From Planomonospora parontospora (GTDB lineage Bacteria > Actinomycetota > Actinomycetes > Streptosporangiales > Streptosporangiaceae), in NCBI GenBank assembly GCA_014647935.1, contig BMQD01000001.1:310001-374000 (forward strand): a stretch of DNA of 64,000 bases. Direction: 5' to 3'. The notes beneath the pieces were generated by a model. The model made no database searches. It saw nothing but the letters and a program-made list of their open reading frames with translations, and was not told the origin of the DNA. This document shows positions 58,140-64,000 of this stretch, piece by piece. Numbering within the stretch: the first letter of the stretch is position 1; every line of letters starts with the position of its first letter. The position numbers were made by a program, and so were the translations under genes.

Positions 58140-58182
58140 AAAACGAAAAGGCCCCGGGTCCGAAATCCGGACCCGGGGCCTT
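58140..58182 (-). terminator. Attenuator terminator ahead of DAHP synthase
   Basis: On the minus strand AAGGCCCCGGGTCCG-gattt-CGGACCCGGGGCCTT, a 15-bp perfect stem, is followed by TTCGTTTT. It lies between the leader peptide stop (58199) and the DAHP synthase start (58097), so it would end transcription before the structural gene. CGGACCC inside the leader ORF (58235-58241) can pair with the first arm (GGGTCCG), a candidate antiterminator. Confidence 0.8.
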
Positions 58183-58198
58183 CGCGTTCGCCTGGCTG

Positions 58199-58273
58199 TC
58201 AGCGCAGCATCTGGAGGCGAACGGTCCGACCCACGGGTCCGTCGCCATACCAAAACCAGAACACGGTACGCAT
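58199..58273 (-). CDS. Aromatic leader peptide of the DAHP synthase gene
   Basis: A 24-codon frame from ATG 58273 beginning MRTVFWFWYGDG, with five aromatic codons in a row (Phe-Trp-Phe-Trp-Tyr, 58247-58261) and a TGA stop 17 bases before the terminator stem. Such runs are control codons in attenuation leaders: scarcity of charged tRNA stalls the ribosome and changes RNA folding. TAGCAT lies 8 bases upstream of the ATG on the minus strand as a possible -10 box, which would make the message almost leaderless. All three aromatic amino acids are products of the pathway controlled. Confidence 0.85.
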   Translation of the reverse strand: MRTVFWFWYGDGPVGRTVRLQMLR

Positions 58274-58441
58274 CGCCGGAATGCTAGCGCACCCGCGCCC
58301 ACGCAGGCGCTCCCGTCTCATCTGGCGGAACGCGTGTTCCCGCGGCGCCCGGCGCCCGGGCAAAGAGGGAGCCGCCCGTCCGCCGGGAAACGGGCGGTGG
58401 CAGGATTGCCCCGTGCCAACGGGGAAACGGCGAGGGGAGTG

Positions 58442-59062
58442 ATGGTGGATCGGACCCAGGATCCGCTGGAGGAGGACCGCCTGCCCCCCGGGCAGTACGT
58501 CCCCAGAGGGCGTCCGGTGATCCACTACGGCAGGGTGCCGACCTTCCGCCCGGCGACGTGGGAGTTGCAGGTCATGGGGGCGACCGCGTCGGGCGAACCG
58601 CACCGCTTCTCCTGGGAGCGCTTCTCCGAACTGCCCCGCACGACGGTCCTGGCGGACTTCCACTGCGTCACCAAGTTCTCGATCATGGGCAACGAGTGGT
58701 CCGGGGTGTCCGCGGCCACGCTGCTGGAGATCGCCCCGCCCGCGCCCGCGGCCGGGCACGTGATGATCTGGGGCGAGTACGGCTACAGCGCCAACGTCAG
58801 GATGAGCGACTTCGCGCGGGAGCACACCCTGCTGGCGACGGAGCTGGACGGCAAGCCCCTCTCGCCGGAGCGCGGCTACCCGGTCCGGGCGGTCGTCCCG
58901 CACCTGTACGCGTGGAAGAGCGTCAAGTGGGTGCGCGCCGTGGAGTACATGGTGGAGGACCGGCGCGGCTTCTGGGAGGAGCGCGGTTACCACAACATCG
59001 CCGACCCGTGGCGGGAGCAGCGCTACTCGTACCAGGAGGAACCGGGCGAAGGCCCGCCCTGA
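58442..59062 (+). CDS. Sulfite oxidase-like molybdopterin oxidoreductase
   Basis: 206 residues, only the SUOX molybdenum-cofactor domain. The Mo-binding Cys is in VLADFHCVTKFSIMGNEWSGVS; other family blocks are FRPATWELQVMG, RFSWERFSELPRTTV, YGYSANVRMSDFA, PLSPERGYPVRAVVPHLYAWKSVKWV and FWEERGYHNIADPWREQRY. No signal peptide or Tat motif, so it is cytoplasmic, unlike exported YedY/MsrP. Substrate unknown. Start ATG 58442 in GTGATGGTG, with GAGGGGAG just upstream. Diverges from the leader region of the DAHP synthase gene. Confidence 0.88.
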   Translation: MVDRTQDPLEEDRLPPGQYVPRGRPVIHYGRVPTFRPATWELQVMGATASGEPHRFSWERFSELPRTTVLADFHCVTKFSIMGNEWSGVSAATLLEIAPPAPAAGHVMIWGEYGYSANVRMSDFAREHTLLATELDGKPLSPERGYPVRAVVPHLYAWKSVKWVRAVEYMVEDRRGFWEERGYHNIADPWREQRYSYQEEPGEGPP

Positions 59063-59212
59063 CCGGAGGCCGGGCCGGGCCGACGGACCCCGGTCCTCCG
59101 CGGTCCCGCGCCTCCCCGGAACACGGCCGGGATGACGCGTTGTAGCCGGATCTTTACCCATTGCTCGCCGTATCGCTTGCGGTCCCGGTGCCCAGTGGGC
59201 AACGTGTGGGCC

Positions 59213-59971
59213 ATGTTGCGCGTCTTGGCCGTCGATGACGAGATCCCCGCCCTGGCGGAGCTGGCCCGCCTGCTCCGCCAGGATCCCCGCATCGAGCACG
59301 TCTCCACCGCCTCCGGCGGCGTCCGAGCGCTCCAGGACATGGTCGCGATGATCGGCGCGGGGGAGCGGCTGGACGGCCTCTTCCTGGAGATCCGGATGGC
59401 CGGCCTCGACGGCCTGGACCTGGCCAGGCTCGTCGCCGGGTTTCCCCGGCCGCCCCGCCTGGTCTTCGTCACCGCCCACGAGGAGTGCGCCGTGCAGGCG
59501 TTCGACCTGGAGGCGGTGGACTACGTGCTCAAGCCGGTGCGCGCCGACCGGCTGGCGGAGGCCGTCCGGCGGCTGGAGGCCGCGCTGCCGGCGGCGGCCG
59601 CGCCCGCGCCGGGTCCGGAGGACGTCATCCCGGTCGAACTCGGCGGGCGGACCCGGTTCGTCCCCCGGCAGTCGGTCTGGTTCGCCGAAGCCAGGGGAGA
59701 CTACGTGCGGCTGCACACCGTCGACGGCAGCTACCTGATCCGCATGTCGCTGGCCGCGCTGGAGCGGCGCTGGTCCGGTGCGGGGTTCATCCGCATCCAC
59801 CGCAGCACGCTGGTGTCGGCGCGGCACGTCAAGGAGATGCGCTTCGACGGAGGCAGGGCGGTGCTCCAGGTCGGCACCGAGACGCTGCCGATCAGCCGCC
59901 GCCACACCCGGCAGGTCCGCGAGCAGCTGGTCCGCCAGTTCCAGGGCCGGCCTCCGGCCGCCGGGACATGA
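59213..59971 (+). CDS. LytTR-family response regulator with Glu at the phosphorylation site
   Basis: 252 residues. Receiver (1-120): acidic pair in VLAVDDEIPAL (Asp8, Asp9), switch Thr87 in LVFVTAHE, Lys107 in VDYVLKPVR. The position normally taken by the phospho-accepting Asp is Glu59 (GLFLEIRMAGLDG). Glu often mimics phosphorylated Asp, so the protein may be always active. C-terminal LytTR DNA-binding domain (about 140-245): RQSVWFAEARGDYVRLHTVDGSYLIRMSLAALERRW, FIRIHRSTLVSARHVKEM and LPISRRHTRQVREQL. No LytS-type kinase is adjacent. ATG 59213 starts the domain directly. Confidence 0.88.
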   Translation: MLRVLAVDDEIPALAELARLLRQDPRIEHVSTASGGVRALQDMVAMIGAGERLDGLFLEIRMAGLDGLDLARLVAGFPRPPRLVFVTAHEECAVQAFDLEAVDYVLKPVRADRLAEAVRRLEAALPAAAAPAPGPEDVIPVELGGRTRFVPRQSVWFAEARGDYVRLHTVDGSYLIRMSLAALERRWSGAGFIRIHRSTLVSARHVKEMRFDGGRAVLQVGTETLPISRRHTRQVREQLVRQFQGRPPAAGT

Positions 59972-60550
59972 GCCGGTGATGGTGGGTGTGGAGTCTTCCG
60001 GCGGTGCGGGGAACCGTTCGTCGTAGGCCGATGACCGCTCGTCGTGTCGCCACTCTCCGCACACCGATAACTACACACCGTTCAACGCGCTGCTCGGAAA
60101 GCCGGTTTCCCCTGATCAGGCGCCCCCATAGTGTTCCTGCATCGGAGAGCCGATCCACCCGGCCAGGGGGGACGGAGCCGCAGGGCTCACAGGATCTGGC
60201 GGGTGGAGTTCCGGGTGGGCGGCGGTGGACGGCCGCCCGGCCGCCGGACCCTGAAACCCGGGGGGGAGGGTCCGGCGGTCTCCGGTGTGAGGGGGACGCC
60301 CGCGACGACTCGCGGGCCGAGACGTGATCCGGCCCCACGGGGGCGGCCGGATCGCGGGCCGGGCGTCCGTCGCATCCCCGGCGGCGGGGTGTCCCGGCGC
60401 CGCCGGGGCGCGTGCCGTCGCCGGACCGCGGAGGGCCGGCGGGGCGCAGGGCACCGCCGGACGGCAGCGGGCCCCGGACGGCGGAGGGCCGGGGCCGCGG
60501 AGCGACCGGGGAACGCCCCGCAGCGGCCGGGGATCGCGGGCCGGGAGCCG
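59972..60550. other. 579-bp gap without recognised gene
   Basis: Between the LytTR gene and the convergent endonuclease IV gene. Frames here lack family patterns. The central part (60040-60140) is less GC-rich, with CTGATCAG at 60112 and ATCGGAGAGCCGAT at 60144, and could carry a promoter or small RNA. The last 200 bases are extremely GC-rich with repeated GCGGAGGGCCGG. No terminator with a clean stem was found. Confidence 0.4.
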
Positions 60551-61393
60551 TCAGAGCTCGTCGCGGAGCTTCTTCAGCAGCTCGATGTCCTCGCGGTGCT
60601 TGTCGGCGCCGCCGGGGGTCTCGATGCAGAGCGGGATCCCGGCGGCGGCCGGGTGGCGCATCAGCTCGGCGAACGCCGCGGCGCCGATGTGGCCCGCGCC
60701 GATGTTCTCGTGCCGGTCCTTCTTGGAACCGCACACGTCCTTGGAGTCGTTGGCGTGGATCAGCCGGAGCCGTCCCGGCGCGACTGAGTGCAGGCAGTCG
60801 AGGGTCTCGCGCACCCCCTCCGCGGTCGACAGGTCGTGGCCGGCGGCGAAGGCGTGGCAGGTATCCAGGCAGACGCCGGCCTTCGGGTGCCAGTCGAGCG
60901 CCGCCAGGTAGGGCTCGAGCTCCTGGACGGTCGCGCAGAGCATGCCGCCCTGCCCGGCCATCGGCTCCAGCAGCAGGTCGGGGCCGTCATCGGGGAGCTC
61001 CTCCAGGAGCGGGAGCAGGTGCTCGCGCAGCTGGCGCAGGGCTTCGTCGCGGGTCTGGCTCACCGCCGACCCGGTGTGCACGACCAGTCCTCTGGCGCCG
61101 ATGGCCGCGCTGCGCAGCAGGCCGTGCCGTACGGTCGCCACCGACTTCTCCAGGGTGTCGGCGCTGGGCGTGCCGAGGTTGACGAGGTAGGGGGCGTGCA
61201 CGAAGGTCACCGTGCCCGACGCGCGGAGCAGCTCGTCCTGGGCCGGGTCGCCCGCGGCCAGGGCCCAGCCGCGGGGGTTGGTGACGAACACCTGGATCAT
61301 CTCGGCGCCGATGTCCGCGGCGGACCGCAGTCCGCCCTTGGCCAGGCCTCCGGTGACGGAGACGTGCCCGCCGATGAGGGAGAGAGAAGTCAT
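60551..61393 (-). CDS. nfo: Endonuclease IV (deoxyribonuclease IV)
   Basis: 280 residues from ATG 61393. AP endonuclease of base-excision repair with three zinc ions in a TIM barrel. Zinc-ligand blocks: LIGGHVSVTGG, VTFVHAPYLVNLGTP, LVVHTGSAVSQT, LLLEPMAGQGGM, VCLDTCHAFAAGHD, IHANDSKDVCGSKKDRHENIGAGHIG and LCIETPGGA. These match the Nfo order. Normal family length. Diverges from the urate operon, with 179 bases between. No other repair gene nearby. Confidence 0.95.
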   Translation of the reverse strand: MTSLSLIGGHVSVTGGLAKGGLRSAADIGAEMIQVFVTNPRGWALAAGDPAQDELLRASGTVTFVHAPYLVNLGTPSADTLEKSVATVRHGLLRSAAIGARGLVVHTGSAVSQTRDEALRQLREHLLPLLEELPDDGPDLLLEPMAGQGGMLCATVQELEPYLAALDWHPKAGVCLDTCHAFAAGHDLSTAEGVRETLDCLHSVAPGRLRLIHANDSKDVCGSKKDRHENIGAGHIGAAAFAELMRHPAAAGIPLCIETPGGADKHREDIELLKKLRDEL

Positions 61394-61572
61394 GATGCCG
61401 CCCAGTCTAGGCGCTGACCGCGACGGTTCCGGGAAGGGTGACGGGAGTGGACGGTCGCAGCGCGAGAGCGGATCCCTGGACGTGCCCGTTGGCAGCATCT
61501 GCCGCGGAGCCGGGCGCCTCTGGTCAGGATCCGCCGAAGAGGCATGCCGGGGCCGGTGTGTGTACTGCTGCC

Positions 61573-62181
61573 ATGCCGAACACGGGACCGGACACGGGGC
61601 CGGGCACAGGTCCGCGTGCGGAGCCGGGAACGGGGCCGGGCACGGGACCGGGCACGGGACCGGACGGGGGATCCCCGGCGGGACTGGCCGGATTCAACGC
61701 GCTCGGCGCCGCCGAGGCGGAGGCCGGGCTGCTGGCGTGCTGCGCCTCGCCGGTCTTCGCCCGCGCCGTCGCCGCGGGGCGCCCCTACCGGGACCTCGCC
61801 GGGCTGACCGCGGCGGCGGGCGCGGCCGTACGGGAACTGGACTGGCCGCAGGTGCTCCGGGCGCTGGCCGCGCACCCGCGGATCGGTGAGCGCGCCGCCG
61901 GGACCGGCCGGGAGTCCGCCTGGTCGCGCCGCGAGCAGTCCGGCACGGCCGGGGCCGGGCGGGAGGTGCTCGACGCGCTCGCCGAGGGCAACCGCCGCTA
62001 CGAGGAGCGCTTCGGCCACGTCTACCTGGTCTGCGCCACCGGCCTGTCGGCCGCGGAGCTGCTCGAGCGCCTGCGGGGAAGGCTGGCCTGCGACGAGGAG
62101 ACCGAGCGCCGGACCGTCCGGACCGAACTGGAGAAGATCACCCTGCTGCGGCTGGCGGGACTGCTGGGGGAGGAGCCATGA
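61573..62181 (+). CDS. uraD: OHCU decarboxylase
   Basis: 202 residues from ATG 61573, the only start in frame near the domain. It decarboxylates 2-oxo-4-hydroxy-4-carboxy-5-ureidoimidazoline to S-allantoin, the last step of urate oxidation. Family blocks: AGFNALGAAEAEAGLLACCAS, ALAAHPRIGERAAG (catalytic His), SRREQSGTAGAG, GNRRYEERFGHVYLVCATG and EEERTV-like DEETERRTVRTELEKITLLRL. The first 35 residues are a Gly/Thr/Pro repeat (GTGP units from a 12-bp tandem repeat at 61610-61665), not part of the enzyme. First gene of uraD-uraH-uox. Confidence 0.92.
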   Translation: MPNTGPDTGPGTGPRAEPGTGPGTGPGTGPDGGSPAGLAGFNALGAAEAEAGLLACCASPVFARAVAAGRPYRDLAGLTAAAGAAVRELDWPQVLRALAAHPRIGERAAGTGRESAWSRREQSGTAGAGREVLDALAEGNRRYEERFGHVYLVCATGLSAAELLERLRGRLACDEETERRTVRTELEKITLLRLAGLLGEEP

Positions 62182-62492
62182 GCCTGTCCACGCACGTGCT
62201 CGACGCGGCGGTCGGCCGCCCCGCCGAGGGCGTCGCCGTACGGCTGCTGGCGGACGACGGGACACTCCTCGCGGAGGGGAGCACCGACGCCGACGGCCGG
62301 ATCACCGGGTGGCGGACGGGGCCGGGCGTGCACCGGCTGGTCTTCGGCACCGGCGCCTACTTCGCCGCGCGCGGCACGGACTCCTTCCACCCGGAGGTCT
62401 GCGTGGCCTTCCGGGTCGACGACCCGGACGAGCACCACCACGTGCCGCTGCTGCTGAGCCCGTTCGCCTACTCGACCTACCGGGGGAGCTAG
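62178..62492 (+). CDS. uraH: 5-hydroxyisourate hydrolase (transthyretin-like)
   Basis: 104 residues. Hydrolyses 5-hydroxyisourate, made by urate oxidase, to OHCU. It carries the family's N-terminal STHVLDAAVGRPAEGV with the catalytic His, the inner GVHRLVFGTGAYFA, FHPEVCVAFRVDDPDEHHHVPLLLSPFAYSTYRGS with the second His and the C-terminal Y-R-G-S tetrapeptide that separates this enzyme from transthyretin. Overlaps uraD by 4 bases (ATGA) and is separated from the urate oxidase start by a single base. Confidence 0.96.
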   Translation: MSLSTHVLDAAVGRPAEGVAVRLLADDGTLLAEGSTDADGRITGWRTGPGVHRLVFGTGAYFAARGTDSFHPEVCVAFRVDDPDEHHHVPLLLSPFAYSTYRGS

Positions 62493-62493
62493 C

Positions 62494-63390
62494 GTGACCG
62501 TCGTCCTCGGCCCCAACCGCTACGGCAAGGCGGAGACCCGCCTGGTCCGCGTCACCCGCGACGGCGGCGTCCACCACCTCAAGGACCTCAACGTCAGCAC
62601 GGCGCTCTCCGGCGACATGGAGGACGCCCACCTGACCGGGGACAACTCCGCGGTGCTCCCGACCGACACGCAGAAGAACACCGTCTACGCCTTCGCCCGC
62701 AGGCACGGGGTGGACCAGATCGAGGAGTTCGCGCTCCTGCTGGCCCGGCACCACGTCGGCTCCCAGCCGTCGATCCGGCACGCCCGGGTGGAGATCGAGG
62801 AGTACTCCTGGGATCGGATCACGCCCGCGGGCGACCCCGGAGACCGGCGGCACTCCTTCGTCCGCTCGGGCGCCGGGGTGCGCACCTGCGTCGTCCACCA
62901 CGACGCCGACGGCCGCACCACCGTGGTCTCCGGCCTGGCGGACCTGACGGTCATGAACACGACCGGTTCGGAGTTCCACGGGTTCGCCCGCGACGAGTAC
63001 ACCACCCTGGCGCCCGCCACCGACCGGATCCTGGCCACCGCCGTGACGGCGCGCTGGCGGCACGCCTCGCCGGACCCGCCCCCCGGCGGCTCCTACGCGG
63101 AGTCCCACGCCGAGGTACGGCGCTGCCTGCTGGAGGCGTTCGCGCAGACGCACAGCCTCTCCCTCCAGCAGACCCTCTACGCGATGGGCAGGAGGGCGCT
63201 GGAGACCCGCCCGGAGATCTGCGAGGTACGGCTCGCGCTGCCCAACCGGCACCACTTCCCGGTGGACCTGGAGCCGTTCGGGCTGGACAACCCCGGGGAG
63301 GTCTTCTACGCCGCCGACCGCCCCTACGGGCTGATCGAGGGCGCGGTCCTGTCCGAGGGCGCCCCCGGCGCCGGCTTCGCGTGGGACTGA
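62494..63390 (+). CDS. Urate oxidase (uricase)
   Basis: 298 residues, cofactor-free enzyme turning urate and oxygen into 5-hydroxyisourate. Two tunnelling-fold halves. Key elements: GPNRYGKAETRLVRV, AVLPTDTQKNTVYAFARRHGV (catalytic Thr and Lys region), LTVMNTTGSEFHGFARDEYTTLAPATDRI, and EVRLALPNRHHFPVDLEPFGLDNPGEVF. Normal length. GTG 62494 follows the uraH stop directly. Third gene of the operon; the following xanthine dehydrogenase gene suggests the pathway runs from hypoxanthine/xanthine to allantoin. Confidence 0.95.
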   Translation: MTVVLGPNRYGKAETRLVRVTRDGGVHHLKDLNVSTALSGDMEDAHLTGDNSAVLPTDTQKNTVYAFARRHGVDQIEEFALLLARHHVGSQPSIRHARVEIEEYSWDRITPAGDPGDRRHSFVRSGAGVRTCVVHHDADGRTTVVSGLADLTVMNTTGSEFHGFARDEYTTLAPATDRILATAVTARWRHASPDPPPGGSYAESHAEVRRCLLEAFAQTHSLSLQQTLYAMGRRALETRPEICEVRLALPNRHHFPVDLEPFGLDNPGEVFYAADRPYGLIEGAVLSEGAPGAGFAWD

Positions 63391-63404
63391 CGGAGGTGAC
63401 GGCG

Positions 63405-64000
63405 ATGGACTTCCTGCGGCCCCGGAGCTGGGCGGAGGCGCTGGCGGCCAAGGCGGAGCGGCCGGAGGCGCTGCCCGTCCAGGGCGGCACCGACGTGATG
63501 GTCGAGATCAACTTCGCCGTCCGCCGCCCGGAGGCGCTCCTGGACCTGAACCGGGTCGCCGAGCTCACCGCATGGTCCGCCGAGGAGGACGGCCGGCTCC
63601 GGGTCGGCGCGGGCGTGCCGTACACGCGGCTGATCGACGAGCTCGGCGACCGGCTGCCGGGCCTGGCGCAGGCCGCGCGGACGGTCGGCTCGCCGCAGAT
63701 CCGCAACCGGGGCACCGTGGGCGGCAACCTGGGGGCGGCCTCCCCCGCCGGGGACGGCCACCCGCCGCTGCTGGCCGCGGACGCGGTGGTCGAGGTCGAG
63801 TCCGCCGCCCGCGGCGTGCGGATGATCCCGGTGGCGGAGTTCTACCTGGGGGTCAAGCGCAGCGCGCTGGAGCCCGACGAGCTGATCCGGGCGTTCTGGG
63901 CGCACCCGGCCACCGGGCCCCAGTACTTCTCCAAGGTGGGCACCCGCAACGCGATGGTGATCGCGGTCTGCTCGTTCGCCCTGGTGCTCCGCCCCGGTGA
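63405..64000 (+). CDS. Xanthine dehydrogenase FAD-binding subunit, N-terminal part
   Basis: Runs off the right edge; 198 residues visible. ATG 63405 follows GGAGG (63392-63396) by 8 bases; GTG 63396 is the alternative. FAD-binding PCMH-type fold of the molybdenum hydroxylase family: LPVQGGTDVMVEINFAVRRPEALLDLNRV, then RTVGSPQIRNRGTVGGNLGAASPAGDGHPPLLAADAVVEV (phosphate-binding loop). Together with the urate genes just upstream, oxidation of hypoxanthine and xanthine to urate is the likely role. Iron-sulfur and molybdenum subunits are expected beyond the window. Confidence 0.9.
   Translation, partial: MDFLRPRSWAEALAAKAERPEALPVQGGTDVMVEINFAVRRPEALLDLNRVAELTAWSAEEDGRLRVGAGVPYTRLIDELGDRLPGLAQAARTVGSPQIRNRGTVGGNLGAASPAGDGHPPLLAADAVVEVESAARGVRMIPVAEFYLGVKRSALEPDELIRAFWAHPATGPQYFSKVGTRNAMVIAVCSFALVLRPG

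Overview
This is a high-GC actinobacterial chromosome segment, most likely from the Streptosporangiales (Streptosporangium/Nonomuraea-like), although genus cannot be fixed from sequence alone. The support is very GC-rich third codon positions, many GTG starts, ATGA/GTGA-coupled operons, NarL-type two-component systems, and a gene order I recognise from Streptomyces coelicolor (roughly SCO2115 to SCO2160) and in part from Mycobacterium tuberculosis (Rv2182c to Rv2204c). I see no phage, insertion sequence, CRISPR array, tRNA or rRNA. The window is mostly conserved core genome, so the most interesting signals are regulatory elements and unusual active-site residues rather than a foreign island.

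Layout. 1-5.8 kb: end of a beta-propeller protein, nadA, an ErpA/HesB iron-sulfur carrier, an adenosine-kinase-like PfkB kinase, a CBS protein, and a TusA plus cysteine desulfurase pair. 5.9-14.7 kb: the aerobic respiratory cluster, ctaC-ctaD-ctaF facing ctaE-qcrC-qcrA-qcrB, with an L,D-transpeptidase between. 14.8-23.5 kb: a receiver-like protein, trpD, an orphan kinase, a stand-alone RAM (Lrp) domain, a DEDDh exonuclease/UvrC-like fusion, a two-component pair, and a NYN-domain protein. 23.7-31.2 kb: cell-envelope genes, namely two NlpC/P60 hydrolases (the second behind a c-di-AMP riboswitch), two metallopeptidases, a PimB-like mannosyltransferase and a FadD15-like acyl-CoA ligase. 31.4-41.6 kb: metallophosphoesterase, SRPBCC protein, ArsA-like ATPase, glucokinase, PlsC acyltransferase, paired fluoride channels and a MarR/DoxX pair. 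41.7-51.2 kb: homocysteine methyltransferase, a MerR plus VIT/VWA module, Dps, a PhoX-like protein, WrbA, a lactonase and a phosphofructokinase. 51.2-64 kb: MHYT sensor, a MacRS-like two-component system around a lipoprotein, thiI, a tiny secreted Gly/Tyr-rich protein, DAHP synthase with an aromatic leader peptide, a molybdopterin oxidoreductase, a LytTR regulator, endonuclease IV, and the start of a urate-degradation operon.

Functionally, the respiratory genes encode the actinobacterial bcc-aa3 III-IV chain. The 23-40 kb stretch looks devoted to envelope building (peptidoglycan hydrolysis, phosphatidylinositol mannosides, acyl lipids). The 50-58 kb stretch holds glycolysis entry and aromatic amino acid entry. 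The best leads are: a 24-codon leader peptide containing Phe-Trp-Phe-Trp-Tyr followed by a terminator in front of DAHP synthase; four 9-bp-phased GTnAC repeats and a c-di-AMP riboswitch ahead of an NlpC/P60 gene that seems to start at CTG; a DasR-like site ahead of a phosphofructokinase carrying the pyrophosphate-dependent signature; a LytTR regulator with Glu in place of the phospho-accepting Asp; an AT-rich, TTA-containing patch in a M48 protease gene; and a MerR/VIT-VWA module with a palindromic operator.
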